A stretch of DNA of 64,000 nucleotides from Bin22 sp965207275 (GCA_965207275.1 CBDBMH010000002.1:2604001-2668000); one strand, 5' to 3'; counted from the first letter of the stretch, positions 43,809 to 52,923 are shown. Translations and numbers: made by a program. Notes: a model not told the origin generated them from the sequence alone.

Positions 43809-44380
43809 CCATTTCCTCCTCTCCGGTAGAAGTCCACCAGGTTATCCCCGTAACGCCGGTTGGATTCCAGCGCCAGGTCTCCGTATTCTCCGGCCAGGGT
43901 AAGGTGCCTGGAGTGGCCCACAACCACCACGCCGGATTCTTCCACCAGGCCCGATGTGGTTCCCAGCAACGCCATGAAATCGTCCAGATTTTCCATTTTG
44001 TAGGGCGGATCCAGCAGCACCAGCCGGTAAGGACCCGGAAGTTCCCCCAAAATCCTGGCGGCGTCAGCGCAATAGGCCTGGGCCTGCCGGCGGAAGCCGG
44101 TGGACTCCAGATTGGCCTGTAGCGCCTGGTGCTGGCGGCGGTTCCGTTCGACGAAGTCGCCCCAGGCGGCGCCCCGGCTGAGGGCCTCAATACCCAGGCT
44201 GCCGGTGCCGGCAAACAGGTCCAGTACACGGGCATCTTCCAGAATCCAGGGTGGCAGGACGTTAAAGATAGCGGCCCTGGCCCTTTCAGAGGTGGGTCGC
44301 ACACCCGGCGTAACCGCGCCCCTGAGTCGATGGCCCCTGGCTACTCCTCCCACTACCCGCATATTGTTGATAGGAGACAT
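43802..44380 (-). CDS. rsmD: 16S rRNA (guanine966-N2)-methyltransferase
   Basis: RsmD, which methylates G966 in the 30S subunit. The 192 residues include MRVVGGVARGHRL, RPTSERARAAIFNVL, the SAM-binding VLDLFAGTGSLGIEALSRGA and the catalytic LLDPPY motif. An alternative start is the internal Met in NNMRVVGG. Upstream of coaD as in many bacteria. Confidence 0.94.
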   Translation of the reverse strand: MSPINNMRVVGGVARGHRLRGAVTPGVRPTSERARAAIFNVLPPWILEDARVLDLFAGTGSLGIEALSRGAAWGDFVERNRRQHQALQANLESTGFRRQAQAYCADAARILGELPGPYRLVLLDPPYKMENLDDFMALLGTTSGLVEESGVVVVGHSRHLTLAGEYGDLALESNRRYGDNLVDFYRRGGNGW

Positions 44381-45034
44381 TATAATTCACGTTGCCATGG
44401 GACTTTCCAGTTGATTTTTGGGTTAATTTTAGGCATTTTGCAAAAGTTGCCCTGGCACATTAGCCACCTTGCAGACCGTTGATGCGGAACACGCGTCGCC
44501 TTGCGGGGTCACTGACCGCTCCGGAAAAATCAGTTTTCCCCGGCCTTTTCCGGTCATTTCCGACCATCTTCAATTGGAGAAGGGCGCCAACGTGGCGGTC
44601 CGGCCTTTTCTCCTCAAAGAGAAAAACTTTCCTCCGCCCCATTTTGTTCCATACTGTCCCATTCCCGACGGGTTGGCCCTCGTGGGGTAGAAGGCTCAGG
44701 GCCTCAGCGCCAAACTTCAGTGAACATGTGCTTGTCTACTGTCAGTGCGAAAGACGGGGAGTGTCGTCAAATACAAAGCGATTCCAGTGAGGCCGGGAAT
44801 CCTTTATCCAGGATACAGGTTCCCGCCCACACGGGAACGGCGAAAAGGAACGCCGGGGTACTTCTATCTTCAATTTGACGACAGGCCCTGAGAAACTATG
44901 GTAGTGGCAGGTTCTCCAGGGTGGCAAGAGGAGGGCATTACAAGTACGACAAGGGCCCCACCCCCATCCTGACCTTCCCCCTTCGAGGAGCAGGAGGGGA
45001 CTCCTGACTCGACTCTGCAATCGTGCTGTCCCCA
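44381..45034. other. Long gap with repeat debris, no gene
   Basis: No coding frame is credible. A short hairpin TTCCCG-CCCACA-CGGGAA lies at 44820-44837 next to sequence resembling the repeat family at 45068-45171, suggesting an accumulation site for small palindromic elements. Confidence 0.5.
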
Positions 45035-45211
45035 ATTGCAGGGCAATCGCGTGAATGGCCTATCCAGCCGTCACTCCGGCTATCGCCGGAGTCCAGAAAG
45101 CATAGAGGCAAGCAATCAAAAAGGGACATAGAAATTCGGCAACTGGATACCGGCTTTCGCGGGTATGACGGTTGTGGGTCTGGACACTCATGCGATTGCC
45201 CTGCCCCCAAT
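45035..45211. repeat. MITE-like composite palindromic element
   Basis: About 177 bases. Outer arms ATTG...CAGGGCAATCGCGTGA (45035-45054) and TCATGCGATTGCCCTG (45188-45203, followed by CCCCCAAT) are inverted copies. Inside them are two 29-base inverted units, 45068-45096 and 45143-45171, each itself a small palindrome (CCGGC-tatc-GCCGG type). The centre of about 46 bases is unpaired. No transposase is present. Confidence 0.6.
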
Positions 45212-45221
45212 ATCTTTCCTG

Positions 45222-45249
45222 TTGACATTATTTTCGCGGGGGTCATAAT
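45222..45249 (+). promoter_or_regulatory. Promoter of the bifunctional nuclease family gene
   Basis: TTGACA (45222-45227), 16-base spacer, CATAAT (45244-45249). It begins 11 bases after the MITE-like element. Confidence 0.65.
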
Positions 45250-45288
45250 ATTCTGGCACGCAAAGGGTATCACACGGAGGCGGCGGAT

Positions 45289-45846
45289 ATGCTCAGAATG
45301 TCCATCGACAGCATAAGGGTCAGCCCGATGAATTACCAACGGGTTGTCATCCTTAAAGAGAACGACTCCGACCGCTACTTGCCTATCTGGATAGGGCCGG
45401 CGGAAGCCGATGCCATCGCCGTGAAGCTACAGGACCTGAGCGTGCCTCGCCCTCTCACCCATGACCTGCTGCGCACCGTCATCGACACCCTGGGGGGGGC
45501 GGTGGTCCATATCCTGGTTAGTGACCTGCACAACGACACCTTTTACGCCAAGATCGTGATAGAGGTAAACGGGGACACCAGGGAGATTGACTCCCGCCCC
45601 AGCGACGCCATGGCCCTCGCCGTAAGGGCCCAGGTTCCCATTTTTGCCGAGGAATCGGTAATGGACAAAGCAGGCATTCTGCTGGACAAGGAAACGGGCA
45701 AGCCCATTACTCCGGAGAGGGAGGGTGAAGTGGGCGAACCCACCGGCCAGGTGAACGAGGAAGAATTGAGGCGCATGTCCGCCTTCACAGACTTTATCAA
45801 TGACCTGGACCTGGAAGGCCTGGGAGGAGAACAACAGGGCCGGTAG
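45289..45846 (+). CDS. Bifunctional nuclease family protein (DUF151)
   Basis: A 185-residue BFN-domain protein. The core LPIWIGPAEADAIAVKLQDLSVPRPLTHDLL and IDSRPSDAMALAVRAQVPIFAEESVMDKAG are diagnostic. Plant and bacterial members were reported to have RNase and DNase activity, but the cellular role in bacteria is unclear. The C-terminus is an acidic helical tail. GGAGG is present upstream of the ATG, and a terminator follows. Confidence 0.9.
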   Translation: MLRMSIDSIRVSPMNYQRVVILKENDSDRYLPIWIGPAEADAIAVKLQDLSVPRPLTHDLLRTVIDTLGGAVVHILVSDLHNDTFYAKIVIEVNGDTREIDSRPSDAMALAVRAQVPIFAEESVMDKAGILLDKETGKPITPEREGEVGEPTGQVNEEELRRMSAFTDFINDLDLEGLGGEQQGR

Positions 45847-45897
45847 CTTTGGACGTTCTTATGGAAAATTCGAGGGTGCAAGTAGTGTTGACGGAAT

Positions 45898-45925
45898 GCC
45901 CCGGCGCTGGAACCCGGGGCTTTTT
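45898..45925 (+). terminator. Rho-independent terminator after the DUF151 gene
   Basis: Stem GCCCCGG/CCGGGGC (45898-45904, 45914-45920) with a 9-base loop and five T. It separates this gene from the ATP synthase operon. Confidence 0.85.
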
Positions 45926-46129
45926 GCTTCCCCAAGGATTGGCGATTCGGCGGCCTGGGTCCATCGAGGTGCGCGGGGGCGAGAGATGAAAGTCAAGCCG
46001 ACGTACTTATCATCCCTCCCCTGACCTTCTCCCACCAATGAGAACGGATAAGTCCGGCTAATGCGGAAGGGAGTAGTAATTTGTGGGCCATGCCCGCCTT
46101 CCTATTCTTCGAAAACCCTTCCCGGCAAA

Positions 46130-46158
46130 TTGACTTTTCGTAATCTCGATGTTAATAT
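46130..46158 (+). promoter_or_regulatory. Promoter of the ATP synthase operon
   Basis: TTGACT (46130-46135), 17-base spacer, TAATAT (46153-46158). The predicted transcript start near 46165 leaves only a short leader before the first gene. Confidence 0.65.
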
Positions 46159-46179
46159 CCTGTGCGTTTGGTGAACGGC

Positions 46180-46422
46180 ATGTCCTGGTGGGTAGTTGCC
46201 CTGCGCCTGACCGGCCTGGGATGGTACATCGCCTTCTGTGTGGTGGCCGGGATTGTACTGGGGATTGTATTGGATAGATTTACCGGACTTTCTCCCTTGT
46301 TTGCCATAGTTGGAGTGATCCTGGGAAGCGCTATCGCTTTCTGGGGCGTCTACAGGATGATTCTGCCGATTCTCTACGGATCTCGTAATCCGAATAACGC
46401 CAGGCAAGGGAGAAACGAATAG
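46180..46422 (+). CDS. AtpZ/AtpI-like membrane protein
   Basis: An 80-residue protein with two hydrophobic segments (GWYIAFCVVAGIVLGIVLDRFTG and LFAIVGVILGSAIAFWGVYRM), the pattern of AtpZ-type proteins at the head of ATP synthase operons, which aid c-ring assembly or magnesium/calcium supply. ATG at 46180 has GGTGA upstream; the frame opens at GTG 46162, within a few bases of the transcript start. It overlaps atpB by one base. Confidence 0.75.
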   Translation: MSWWVVALRLTGLGWYIAFCVVAGIVLGIVLDRFTGLSPLFAIVGVILGSAIAFWGVYRMILPILYGSRNPNNARQGRNE

Positions 46423-47468
46423 TGCCGTCGGGTGCTGCCGCCAAGAGAGTAATGCTGCTGGCCGGCCTGGTCATGGTAGCATTGTTGATAGCAGGGTTTG
46501 TAGTAGGCGCCATCGGTTCCCAGATGTTTGGAGCGCCCCGGTTCCTGGCCCAACCGGAGATTCATCTCCCGCCCCAGCCCGTTTTTCCCTTCTCCACCGC
46601 TAAAGAGAGCCTTGGTTATTCCGACTACCCCAAGGATGCCGCGGAAAAACCTTCCACCGACGCCGAACATCCCCCTGCGTCCGAGTCCGACCACCACGGC
46701 GAAGGCGAGGAAGAGCACCACTTCAAGCCTCTGGGCGTAACCCAGTTCGCCATCACCAACACCCTGTTGTCCGCCTGGCTTACCAGCATTGTCATTATTC
46801 TCTTCTTTGTCCTGGGCGCCCGGAAACGGGCCATGGTGCCGGGGCGTTTCCAGTCGGTGGTGGAAAGCATCTTCGAGGGAGTGTTGAACTTCGCCGCCAG
46901 CGTGCTGGGCCAGGACATGGCCCGCAAGGCGTTTCCCGTCGTGGCCACCATATTCTTTTTCGTGCTGTTCAACGCCTGGATTGCCCTGTTCCTGGTGCCC
47001 CTCTACCAGGCCGTGGGCCTGGGATCCGGCGGTCTGTGGGACTTTGAACTCAAGGCGCACCTGATTCGCCCGGCCGGCACCGACGTGAACATGCCGCTGG
47101 CCCTGGCCCTGGTGTCCTTCGTATTCGTGGAATACTGGGGCATACGGGTGCTGGGACTGGGCTATTTCAAGAAGTTCTTCGCCTTTGGCAACCTGCTGCG
47201 GGGCCGCCCCAGCGGATTGATTGACGTTTTTGTGGGAATTTTGGAGTTGATCAGCGAACTGGTGCGCATCGTCAGCTTCACCTTCCGACTCTTCGGCAAC
47301 ATGACCGCCGGAGAAATCCTGGTAGTGATGATAACCTTCCTGGTACCCTTCGTCGCCAACATCTTCGTCTTCGGGCTGGAGTTGCTGGTGGGGTTGATCC
47401 AGGCGGTAATCTTCGCCGGCCTGACCCTGGTGTTCCTGTCCCTGGCGGTGCACCATGAGGAGCACTAG
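46422..47468 (+). CDS. atpB: ATP synthase Fo subunit a
   Basis: Subunit a, holding the two half-channels of the Fo motor. The 348 residues are long for the family. After an N-terminal helix there is an extracytoplasmic loop with an acidic/His-rich run (SESDHHGEGEEEHH, about residues 88-101). The core helices include VSFTFRLFGNMTAGE, whose Arg is the essential residue facing the c ring, and the C-terminal helix GLIQAVIFAGLTLVFLSLAV. GTG start, overlapping the upstream stop by one base. Confidence 0.94.
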   Translation: MPSGAAAKRVMLLAGLVMVALLIAGFVVGAIGSQMFGAPRFLAQPEIHLPPQPVFPFSTAKESLGYSDYPKDAAEKPSTDAEHPPASESDHHGEGEEEHHFKPLGVTQFAITNTLLSAWLTSIVIILFFVLGARKRAMVPGRFQSVVESIFEGVLNFAASVLGQDMARKAFPVVATIFFFVLFNAWIALFLVPLYQAVGLGSGGLWDFELKAHLIRPAGTDVNMPLALALVSFVFVEYWGIRVLGLGYFKKFFAFGNLLRGRPSGLIDVFVGILELISELVRIVSFTFRLFGNMTAGEILVVMITFLVPFVANIFVFGLELLVGLIQAVIFAGLTLVFLSLAVHHEEH

Positions 47469-47493
47469 GCCGGGGCATAAATAGCTGGATGAA

Positions 47494-47516
47494 CCTTCCC
47501 CGCAGGTTGGGGAAGG
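47494..47516 (+). other. mRNA hairpin ahead of atpE
   Basis: CCTTCCCC (47494-47501) and GGGGAAGG (47509-47516) with a 7-base loop, 48 bases before atpE. It may mark a processing or stability site that lets c-subunit mRNA accumulate. No T tract. Confidence 0.5.
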
Positions 47517-47564
47517 CCGGACTCGAAAGGGCTTCAGACAACACAACATGGAGGACTAGCAGAA

Positions 47565-47822
47565 ATGGAGCTACTACCGATTCTCTTGGCGCTGGAGGCC
47601 GAAGCGGCCAAGTTCCTTGGGGCCGGGCTGGCCATCGCCATCGGCGTTATTGGCCCCGGTGTTGGTATCGGAATCCTGGGCGCGGGGGCCATGGGCGCCA
47701 TCGGGCGCAACCCGGAAGCCGCCGGCGCCATAACCACCAACATGATTCTGGCCATCGCCTTCGCCGAAGCGCTGGGAATTTACTCCCTGATCGTTGCCGT
47801 AATCCTGCTGTTCGTGGTCTAG
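47565..47822 (+). CDS. atpE: ATP synthase Fo subunit c
   Basis: An 85-residue hairpin of two membrane helices. The polar loop is GAIGRNPEAAG and the ion-binding Glu lies in ILAIAFAEALGIYSL. Helix 1 lacks the Gln, and the residue after the Glu is Ala rather than Ser/Thr, so the sodium-binding set is absent and the ring should be proton-driven. GIGPGVGIG-like glycine packing motifs are present. Confidence 0.95.
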   Translation: MELLPILLALEAEAAKFLGAGLAIAIGVIGPGVGIGILGAGAMGAIGRNPEAAGAITTNMILAIAFAEALGIYSLIVAVILLFVV

Positions 47823-47826
47823 TGTT

Positions 47827-48327
47827 ATGGTTCAATTAGGAATCAACCTGCCCCTGCTGATTGCCTACCTGGTAACCTTCGTCATCCTGCTGGCGATACT
47901 CTACCAGTTCGCCTACAAGCCCCTGATGGCGGCCATGGACCAGCGCACCGCGCGGATCCAGGAAGGCCTTTCCGCGGCGGAGCAGGCGCGGCAGGAGGCA
48001 GCCAATTCTCAGGCGGCCATCGAGGAGCAACTGAACGAGGCCCGCCGCGAGGGGCAGCGGTTGCTGGACCAGGCGCGGGAGGCTTCCCAGCGGTACCGGG
48101 AGTCCGAGATGGAACGGGCTCGCCAGGAAGCGGAAGCCTTTGCCGAACGGGCCAGGGCCGACATCCAGCGGGAGCGGGATGCTGCGCTGGATGAACTGCG
48201 GGCCAGCTTCGGCGATCTGGCAATCACCGCCGCCGAGCGGGTCATCCGCCGCTCCCTGGACCGGCAGGCCCACGAAGAGCTCATCACCCAGGTGCTGGAA
48301 GAGGGTGAGAGCTTGCGACGAGGTTAG
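47827..48327 (+). CDS. atpF: ATP synthase Fo subunit b
   Basis: A 166-residue peripheral stalk subunit: one N-terminal membrane helix (LLIAYLVTFVILLAILYQFAYKPL) then a long charged coiled coil ending ERVIRRSLDRQAHEELITQVLEE. Only one b gene is present. Five bases separate it from atpE. Confidence 0.94.
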   Translation: MVQLGINLPLLIAYLVTFVILLAILYQFAYKPLMAAMDQRTARIQEGLSAAEQARQEAANSQAAIEEQLNEARREGQRLLDQAREASQRYRESEMERARQEAEAFAERARADIQRERDAALDELRASFGDLAITAAERVIRRSLDRQAHEELITQVLEEGESLRRG

Positions 48328-48333
48328 GCAACC

Positions 48334-48879
48334 ATGGCCAAGCAGGTGGGAGGCCAGCGATATGCCCGGGCCTTGTTCGACCTGGCGGTTGAGAGGAACA
48401 CCATGGACCAGTGGGCCACCGACCTGGCCCAACTGGCCGAGGCTATGCGGGACGAGCAGTTCAACCTGTTCCTGAAGCACGCCGAGGTGCCGTTGGGCCG
48501 GAAGATAGAGTCCCTGGCGACTGTCCTGCCCGAAGTCGACCCGCTGGTGCGGAACCTCGGTTCGCTGCTGGTGACCCGCAACTCGGTGGACTCAATCGGC
48601 GACGTGACCCTGGCCTACGGCCGCCTGGTTGACGACCGGCTGGGGCGGCAGCAGATTGAGGTTACCACCGCGGTGGAACTGGAGCAGGCCGAGGCGGAGC
48701 GTATCCGCGAGTTCGTGGCCGGGCTGGTCCAGCGCGAAGTGGTCATGACCACCCGGGTGGACGAGTCCATCCTGGGGGGCATGATTATTCAGATCGGCGA
48801 CCGGCTGATGGACGGGAGCACCCGTTCCAGGCTGGAAGAATTGCGAAAGCAAATGCGCACGGAAGCCGCGCTCAACTGA
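48334..48879 (+). CDS. atpH: ATP synthase F1 subunit delta
   Basis: A 181-residue OSCP/delta subunit linking the b stalk to the top of F1. N-terminal GGQRYARALFDLAVE and C-terminal DESILGGMIIQIGDRLMDGSTRSRLEELRKQM are the conserved ends. Six bases after atpF. Confidence 0.95.
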   Translation: MAKQVGGQRYARALFDLAVERNTMDQWATDLAQLAEAMRDEQFNLFLKHAEVPLGRKIESLATVLPEVDPLVRNLGSLLVTRNSVDSIGDVTLAYGRLVDDRLGRQQIEVTTAVELEQAEAERIREFVAGLVQREVVMTTRVDESILGGMIIQIGDRLMDGSTRSRLEELRKQMRTEAALN

Positions 48880-48982
48880 AGGAAGGTTGAGCGTCCCATC
48901 CACGGAGGCTCCACTTACGTGGGTCCAGGTTATTCGGGTACGGCGTCTCCGGCGTTCATCAGGTAGTTAAGGAGAGTCCCCA

Positions 48983-50491
48983 ATGGCGATTAGGGGTCAG
49001 GAAATCGTATCTTTAATCCGGCGCCAGATCGAAGAATTTGGCGGCGACTTGAGCATGGTGGATGTGGGCACCGTGGTCCAGGTGGGCGACGGTATCGCCA
49101 GCATCCAGGGTCTCCAGGGGGTACGCTCCAACGAGTTGCTGGACTTCGGCAACAACATCCTCGGACTGGCCCTTAACCTGGAATCCGATCTGGTGGGCGC
49201 GGCCATCCTGGGCGACGCCAACGTGGTAAAGGAAGGCGACCAGGTCCGGTCCACCGGCCAGATTATTGAAATTCCCGTGGGCGACGCCCTTATCGGCCGG
49301 GTGGTGGACCCGTTGGGCAGGCCCCTGGATGGCAAGGGTCCCATCAATACCAGCGGTACCCGCGCCGTGGAGCAGGTGGCGCCCAACGTGGTGGTTCGCG
49401 AGTCGGTGAACACCCCGGTGCAGACCGGCATCAAGGCCATCGACGCCATGATTCCCATCGGCCGGGGCCAGCGGGAACTGATCATCGGCGACCGCTCCAC
49501 CGGAAAGACAGCCATCGCGCTGGACACCATCATCAACCAGCGGGGCGGCGACCTGATCTGCGTTTACGTCGCCATCGGCCAGAAGCAGGGCAAGGTGGCC
49601 CAGGTGGTGGGCATCCTGGAAGAGAACGACGCCATGGGCCACACCATCGTGGTGAATGCCGGCGCTTCCGATTCGGCACCCCTGCAGTTCATCGCCCCCT
49701 ACGCCGGCTGCGCCATGGCCGAGGAGTTCATGGACCAGGGCAAGGACGTGCTGGTGGTGTACGACGACCTGACCAAGCACGCCTGGGCCTACCGCCAGAT
49801 GTCGCTGCTGCTCCGCCGCCCGGCTGGCCGCGAGGCCTACCCCGGCGACGTTTTCTATCTGCACAGCCGACTACTGGAACGGGCGGCCAAGCTGGACCAG
49901 GAACACGGCGGCGGTTCCATCACCGCCCTGCCCATTATTGAGACCCAGGCCGGAGACGTCTCGGCCTACATTCCCACCAACGTAATTTCCATCACCGACG
50001 GCCAGATATACCTGGAGCCGGAACTGTTCAACATCGGTATTCGCCCGGCGGTGAACGTGGGTCTGTCCGTATCCCGCGTGGGCGGCGCGGCCCAGACCCG
50101 GGCCATCCGCCAGGTGGCGGGACGCCTGCGCCTGGACCTGGCCCAGTACCGGGAGCTGGCCAGCTTTGCCCAGTTTGGCACCTCGGACCTGGACGCGGCC
50201 ACCCGCGCCCAACTGGCCCGGGGCCAGCTTTCTACGGAGGCGTTGAAACAGCCCCAGTACCGGCCCTTGCGGCTGGAGCAGGAAGTTATAATCCTGTACG
50301 CGGTGAACGCCGGTCTGACGGATGATGTGCCCCTGGAACGGGTGGGCGCCTTCGAAGAACAGCTGCTGGAGTACATGGGCAGCACCCATCCGGAAATCGG
50401 CCAGGCCATCGCCGCCAGCGGCAACCTGCCCGAGGACGTGACCGGCCAGCTGAACGAGGCCATCGCCAACTTCAAGGCCACCTTTAGTTAG
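48983..50491 (+). CDS. atpA: ATP synthase F1 subunit alpha
   Basis: Non-catalytic nucleotide-binding subunit, 502 residues. Walker A GDRSTGKT near residue 169, and the conserved ALPIIETQAGDVSAYIPTNVISITDGQIYLE and RPAVNVGLSVSRVGGAAQ with the catalytic Arg finger are intact. AAGGAGAG precedes the ATG. Confidence 0.97.
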   Translation: MAIRGQEIVSLIRRQIEEFGGDLSMVDVGTVVQVGDGIASIQGLQGVRSNELLDFGNNILGLALNLESDLVGAAILGDANVVKEGDQVRSTGQIIEIPVGDALIGRVVDPLGRPLDGKGPINTSGTRAVEQVAPNVVVRESVNTPVQTGIKAIDAMIPIGRGQRELIIGDRSTGKTAIALDTIINQRGGDLICVYVAIGQKQGKVAQVVGILEENDAMGHTIVVNAGASDSAPLQFIAPYAGCAMAEEFMDQGKDVLVVYDDLTKHAWAYRQMSLLLRRPAGREAYPGDVFYLHSRLLERAAKLDQEHGGGSITALPIIETQAGDVSAYIPTNVISITDGQIYLEPELFNIGIRPAVNVGLSVSRVGGAAQTRAIRQVAGRLRLDLAQYRELASFAQFGTSDLDAATRAQLARGQLSTEALKQPQYRPLRLEQEVIILYAVNAGLTDDVPLERVGAFEEQLLEYMGSTHPEIGQAIAASGNLPEDVTGQLNEAIANFKATFS

Positions 50492-50538
50492 CTCTCACCC
50501 TCATCTCCTCTCAAGAGGGCAGAGGGGTGAATCAAGGA

Positions 50539-50561
50539 CCTCCTCTCCAAGTGGAGAGAGG
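50539..50561 (+). other. Purine/pyrimidine-rich hairpin in the atpA-atpG gap
   Basis: CTCTCC-AAGT-GGAGAG (50543-50558) inside a longer CT/GA-rich stretch from 50492 with another imperfect repeat near 50508-50526. This resembles a remnant of a small dispersed palindrome. Confidence 0.4.
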
Positions 50562-50575
50562 AAGAAGAACAGATT

Positions 50576-51439
50576 ATGCCAAGCGTAAGGGACATACGGC
50601 GGCGAATCCGCAGCGTGGAGAATACGGGCAAGGTTACCAACGCCATGTCGTTGATTGCCGCGTCCAAGATGCGCCGTGCCCAGAACTCGGTGCTGCAGGG
50701 GCGTCCCTATGCCGAGAAGATATACGAGGTTATCGCCCACCTGGCGGCCCAGCCCGCCGAGGACGGAGAGGCGCTGCACCCCCTGCTGGAGGTAAGGCCC
50801 ATCAACCGCATCGGGCTGCTGGCCATCACCCCGGACCGGGGCCTGGCCGGAGGTATGCATTCCAACATCAACCGGCGGGTGGCCCAGTTTATCCTCAACC
50901 AGTCAGTCCCCACGCGCAGTATTGCGGTGGGACGCAAGGGCCGGGACTTCATGGCCCGCTACGGCCAGGACCTGTTGGCGGTCTTTGCCGACCTGGGCGA
51001 CCGCCCCCTGGTGGTGGATACCCTGCCCATTTCCCGGATGCTCATTGACAACTTCCTGGCTGGCGAGATGGACGAGGTCTACATCGTCTACACCAGGTTC
51101 ATTTCCACCATGTCCCAGGAACCGGTGGTGCAGAAACTGCTGCCCGTAACTCCGGCGGACCTGTCGGCCACTGATCGTTCGGGCTACATCTACGAACCCG
51201 ACACCCTGACCGTGCTTGGTTCGCTTCTGCCCCAGTTCGTGGACATGGAGGTGTATCACGCCATGCTGGAATCCATCGCCAGCGAGCAGTCGGCCCGCAT
51301 GGTGGCCATGCGCAACGCCACTGATAACGCCAAGTCGCTGGCCGACGACCTGACCCTGGTTATGAACAAGCTGCGCCAGGACAGCATCACCAACGAACTG
51401 CTGGACCTGGTGGGCGGCCAAATTGCCCTGGAGGGCTAG
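50576..51439 (+). CDS. atpG: ATP synthase F1 subunit gamma
   Basis: Central rotor shaft, 287 residues. N-terminal DIRRRIRSVENTGKVTNAMSLIAASKMRRAQ and C-terminal EQSARMVAMRNATDNAKSLADDLTLVMNKLRQDSITNELLDLVGG form the coiled-coil shaft; the central Rossmann-like domain is present. Confidence 0.96.
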   Translation: MPSVRDIRRRIRSVENTGKVTNAMSLIAASKMRRAQNSVLQGRPYAEKIYEVIAHLAAQPAEDGEALHPLLEVRPINRIGLLAITPDRGLAGGMHSNINRRVAQFILNQSVPTRSIAVGRKGRDFMARYGQDLLAVFADLGDRPLVVDTLPISRMLIDNFLAGEMDEVYIVYTRFISTMSQEPVVQKLLPVTPADLSATDRSGYIYEPDTLTVLGSLLPQFVDMEVYHAMLESIASEQSARMVAMRNATDNAKSLADDLTLVMNKLRQDSITNELLDLVGGQIALEG

Positions 51440-51496
51440 GCCGGTACCGGATTCCGGTCCAGACCGCAAAACCTGAGACCGCGGGAGGTCACAATT

Positions 51497-52891
51497 ATGC
51501 CCGGAAAAATCGTACAGGTAATCGGAACAGTGGTGGACGTGGAGTTTCCGCCGGACCAGTTGCCCAACCTGTTCGACGCACTGGAACTGGACAATAACGG
51601 GGAAAGGCTGGTGCTGGAAGTCCAGCAGCACATCGGCAATAACTGGGCCCGCTGCCTGGCCCTGGGTTCTACCGACGGCCTGGCTCGCGGCACCGAGGTA
51701 ACCGACACCGGCGACAAGGTGCTGGTTCCCGTGGGGCCGGAAACCCTGGGCCGCCTCTTTGACGTAACCGGCACCCCCCTGGACAACCTGGGAATTGTGG
51801 AGGCTGGCCAGCGTTGGCCCATCCACCGTCCCGCACCCGCCTTTGACGACCAGAATCCGGAGATCGAGATTCTGGAGACGGGCATCAAGGTCTTTGACCT
51901 GATCACCCCCTTCCCCAAGGGCGGCAAGGTGGGCGCCTACGGCGGCGCCGGCGTGGGCAAGACGGTCATCATCCAGGAACTGATCCGCAACATCGGCGCG
52001 GAACACCAGGGCGTGTCCGTCTTTGCCGGTGTCGGTGAACGGTCCCGCGAGGGCAACGACCTGTGGCACGAAATGGAAGACTCCGGCGTGCTGGGCAGCA
52101 CGGTGCTGGTGTTCGGGCAGATGAACGAGACTCCCGGCGTCCGCGCCCGCATCGGCCTGACGGGTCTGACCATGGCCGAGTACTTCCGCGAAGAGCAGAA
52201 CCAGGACGTGCTGCTGTTCATCGACAACATCTACCGGTACATCCTGGCAGGTATGGAGGTCTCCGCGCTGCTGGGCCGCATGCCCTCGGCGGTGGGTTAC
52301 CAGCCCACCCTGAGTACCGAGATGGGCGCCCTGCAGGAGCGGATTACGTCCACCAAGTCGGGCTCCATTACGTCCTTCCAGGCGATCTACGTGCCGGCCG
52401 ATGACTACACCGACCCGGGCATCGTTACAACCTTCGGCCACCTGGACGCGGTGGTGTCCCTGGAGCGTTCCCTCGCGGCCCAGGGCCTGTACCCGGCAGT
52501 GGATCCCCTGGCATCCTTCGCCCGGATCCTGGAACCCCGTATCGTGGGCGACGAACACTACAACGCGGCCCGAGGAGTGCAGCAGGTGTTGCAGCGGTAC
52601 CGGGACCTGCAGGACATCATCGCCATCCTGGGGATTGAGGAGCTTTCCGAGGAAGACCGCCAGGCGGTGTTCCGGGCTCGCAAGATCCAGCGGTTCCTGA
52701 CCCAGCCCTTCTTCGTGGCTGAGGCCTTCACCAACCAGCCGGGCAAATACGTGCCCCTGCGGGAGACGGTGCGGGGCTTTGTGGAAATCCTGGAGGGCAA
52801 GTACGACGAACTGCCCGAACAGGCCTTTTACATGGTGGGCACAATCGACGAGGCCATCGAGAAGGCCGAACAGATGGCGGCGGTGGGCTAG
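51497..52891 (+). CDS. atpD: ATP synthase F1 subunit beta
   Basis: Catalytic subunit, 464 residues. Walker A GGAGVGKT near residue 149, GERSREGNDLWHEMEDSGVL with the catalytic Glu, and the DELSEED-like IEELSEEDRQAV lever are intact. GAGGTC precedes the ATG. The sequence LLFIDNIYRY keeps the Walker B Asp, with Tyr in place of the usual Phe. Confidence 0.97.
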   Translation: MPGKIVQVIGTVVDVEFPPDQLPNLFDALELDNNGERLVLEVQQHIGNNWARCLALGSTDGLARGTEVTDTGDKVLVPVGPETLGRLFDVTGTPLDNLGIVEAGQRWPIHRPAPAFDDQNPEIEILETGIKVFDLITPFPKGGKVGAYGGAGVGKTVIIQELIRNIGAEHQGVSVFAGVGERSREGNDLWHEMEDSGVLGSTVLVFGQMNETPGVRARIGLTGLTMAEYFREEQNQDVLLFIDNIYRYILAGMEVSALLGRMPSAVGYQPTLSTEMGALQERITSTKSGSITSFQAIYVPADDYTDPGIVTTFGHLDAVVSLERSLAAQGLYPAVDPLASFARILEPRIVGDEHYNAARGVQQVLQRYRDLQDIIAILGIEELSEEDRQAVFRARKIQRFLTQPFFVAEAFTNQPGKYVPLRETVRGFVEILEGKYDELPEQAFYMVGTIDEAIEKAEQMAAVG

Positions 52892-52923
52892 TTCCCAGCC
52901 CCGGAAGTAAGGAGCGGAAGAGA

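Noticed and set aside
47565..47822. Sodium-type c subunit
   Set aside because: The helix-1 Gln and the Ser/Thr after the ion-binding Glu are missing, so a proton ring is more likely.
50903..52558. A 551-codon minus-strand frame across atpG and atpD
   Set aside because: Spans two genes and their gap on the opposite strand; shadow of GC-rich codons.
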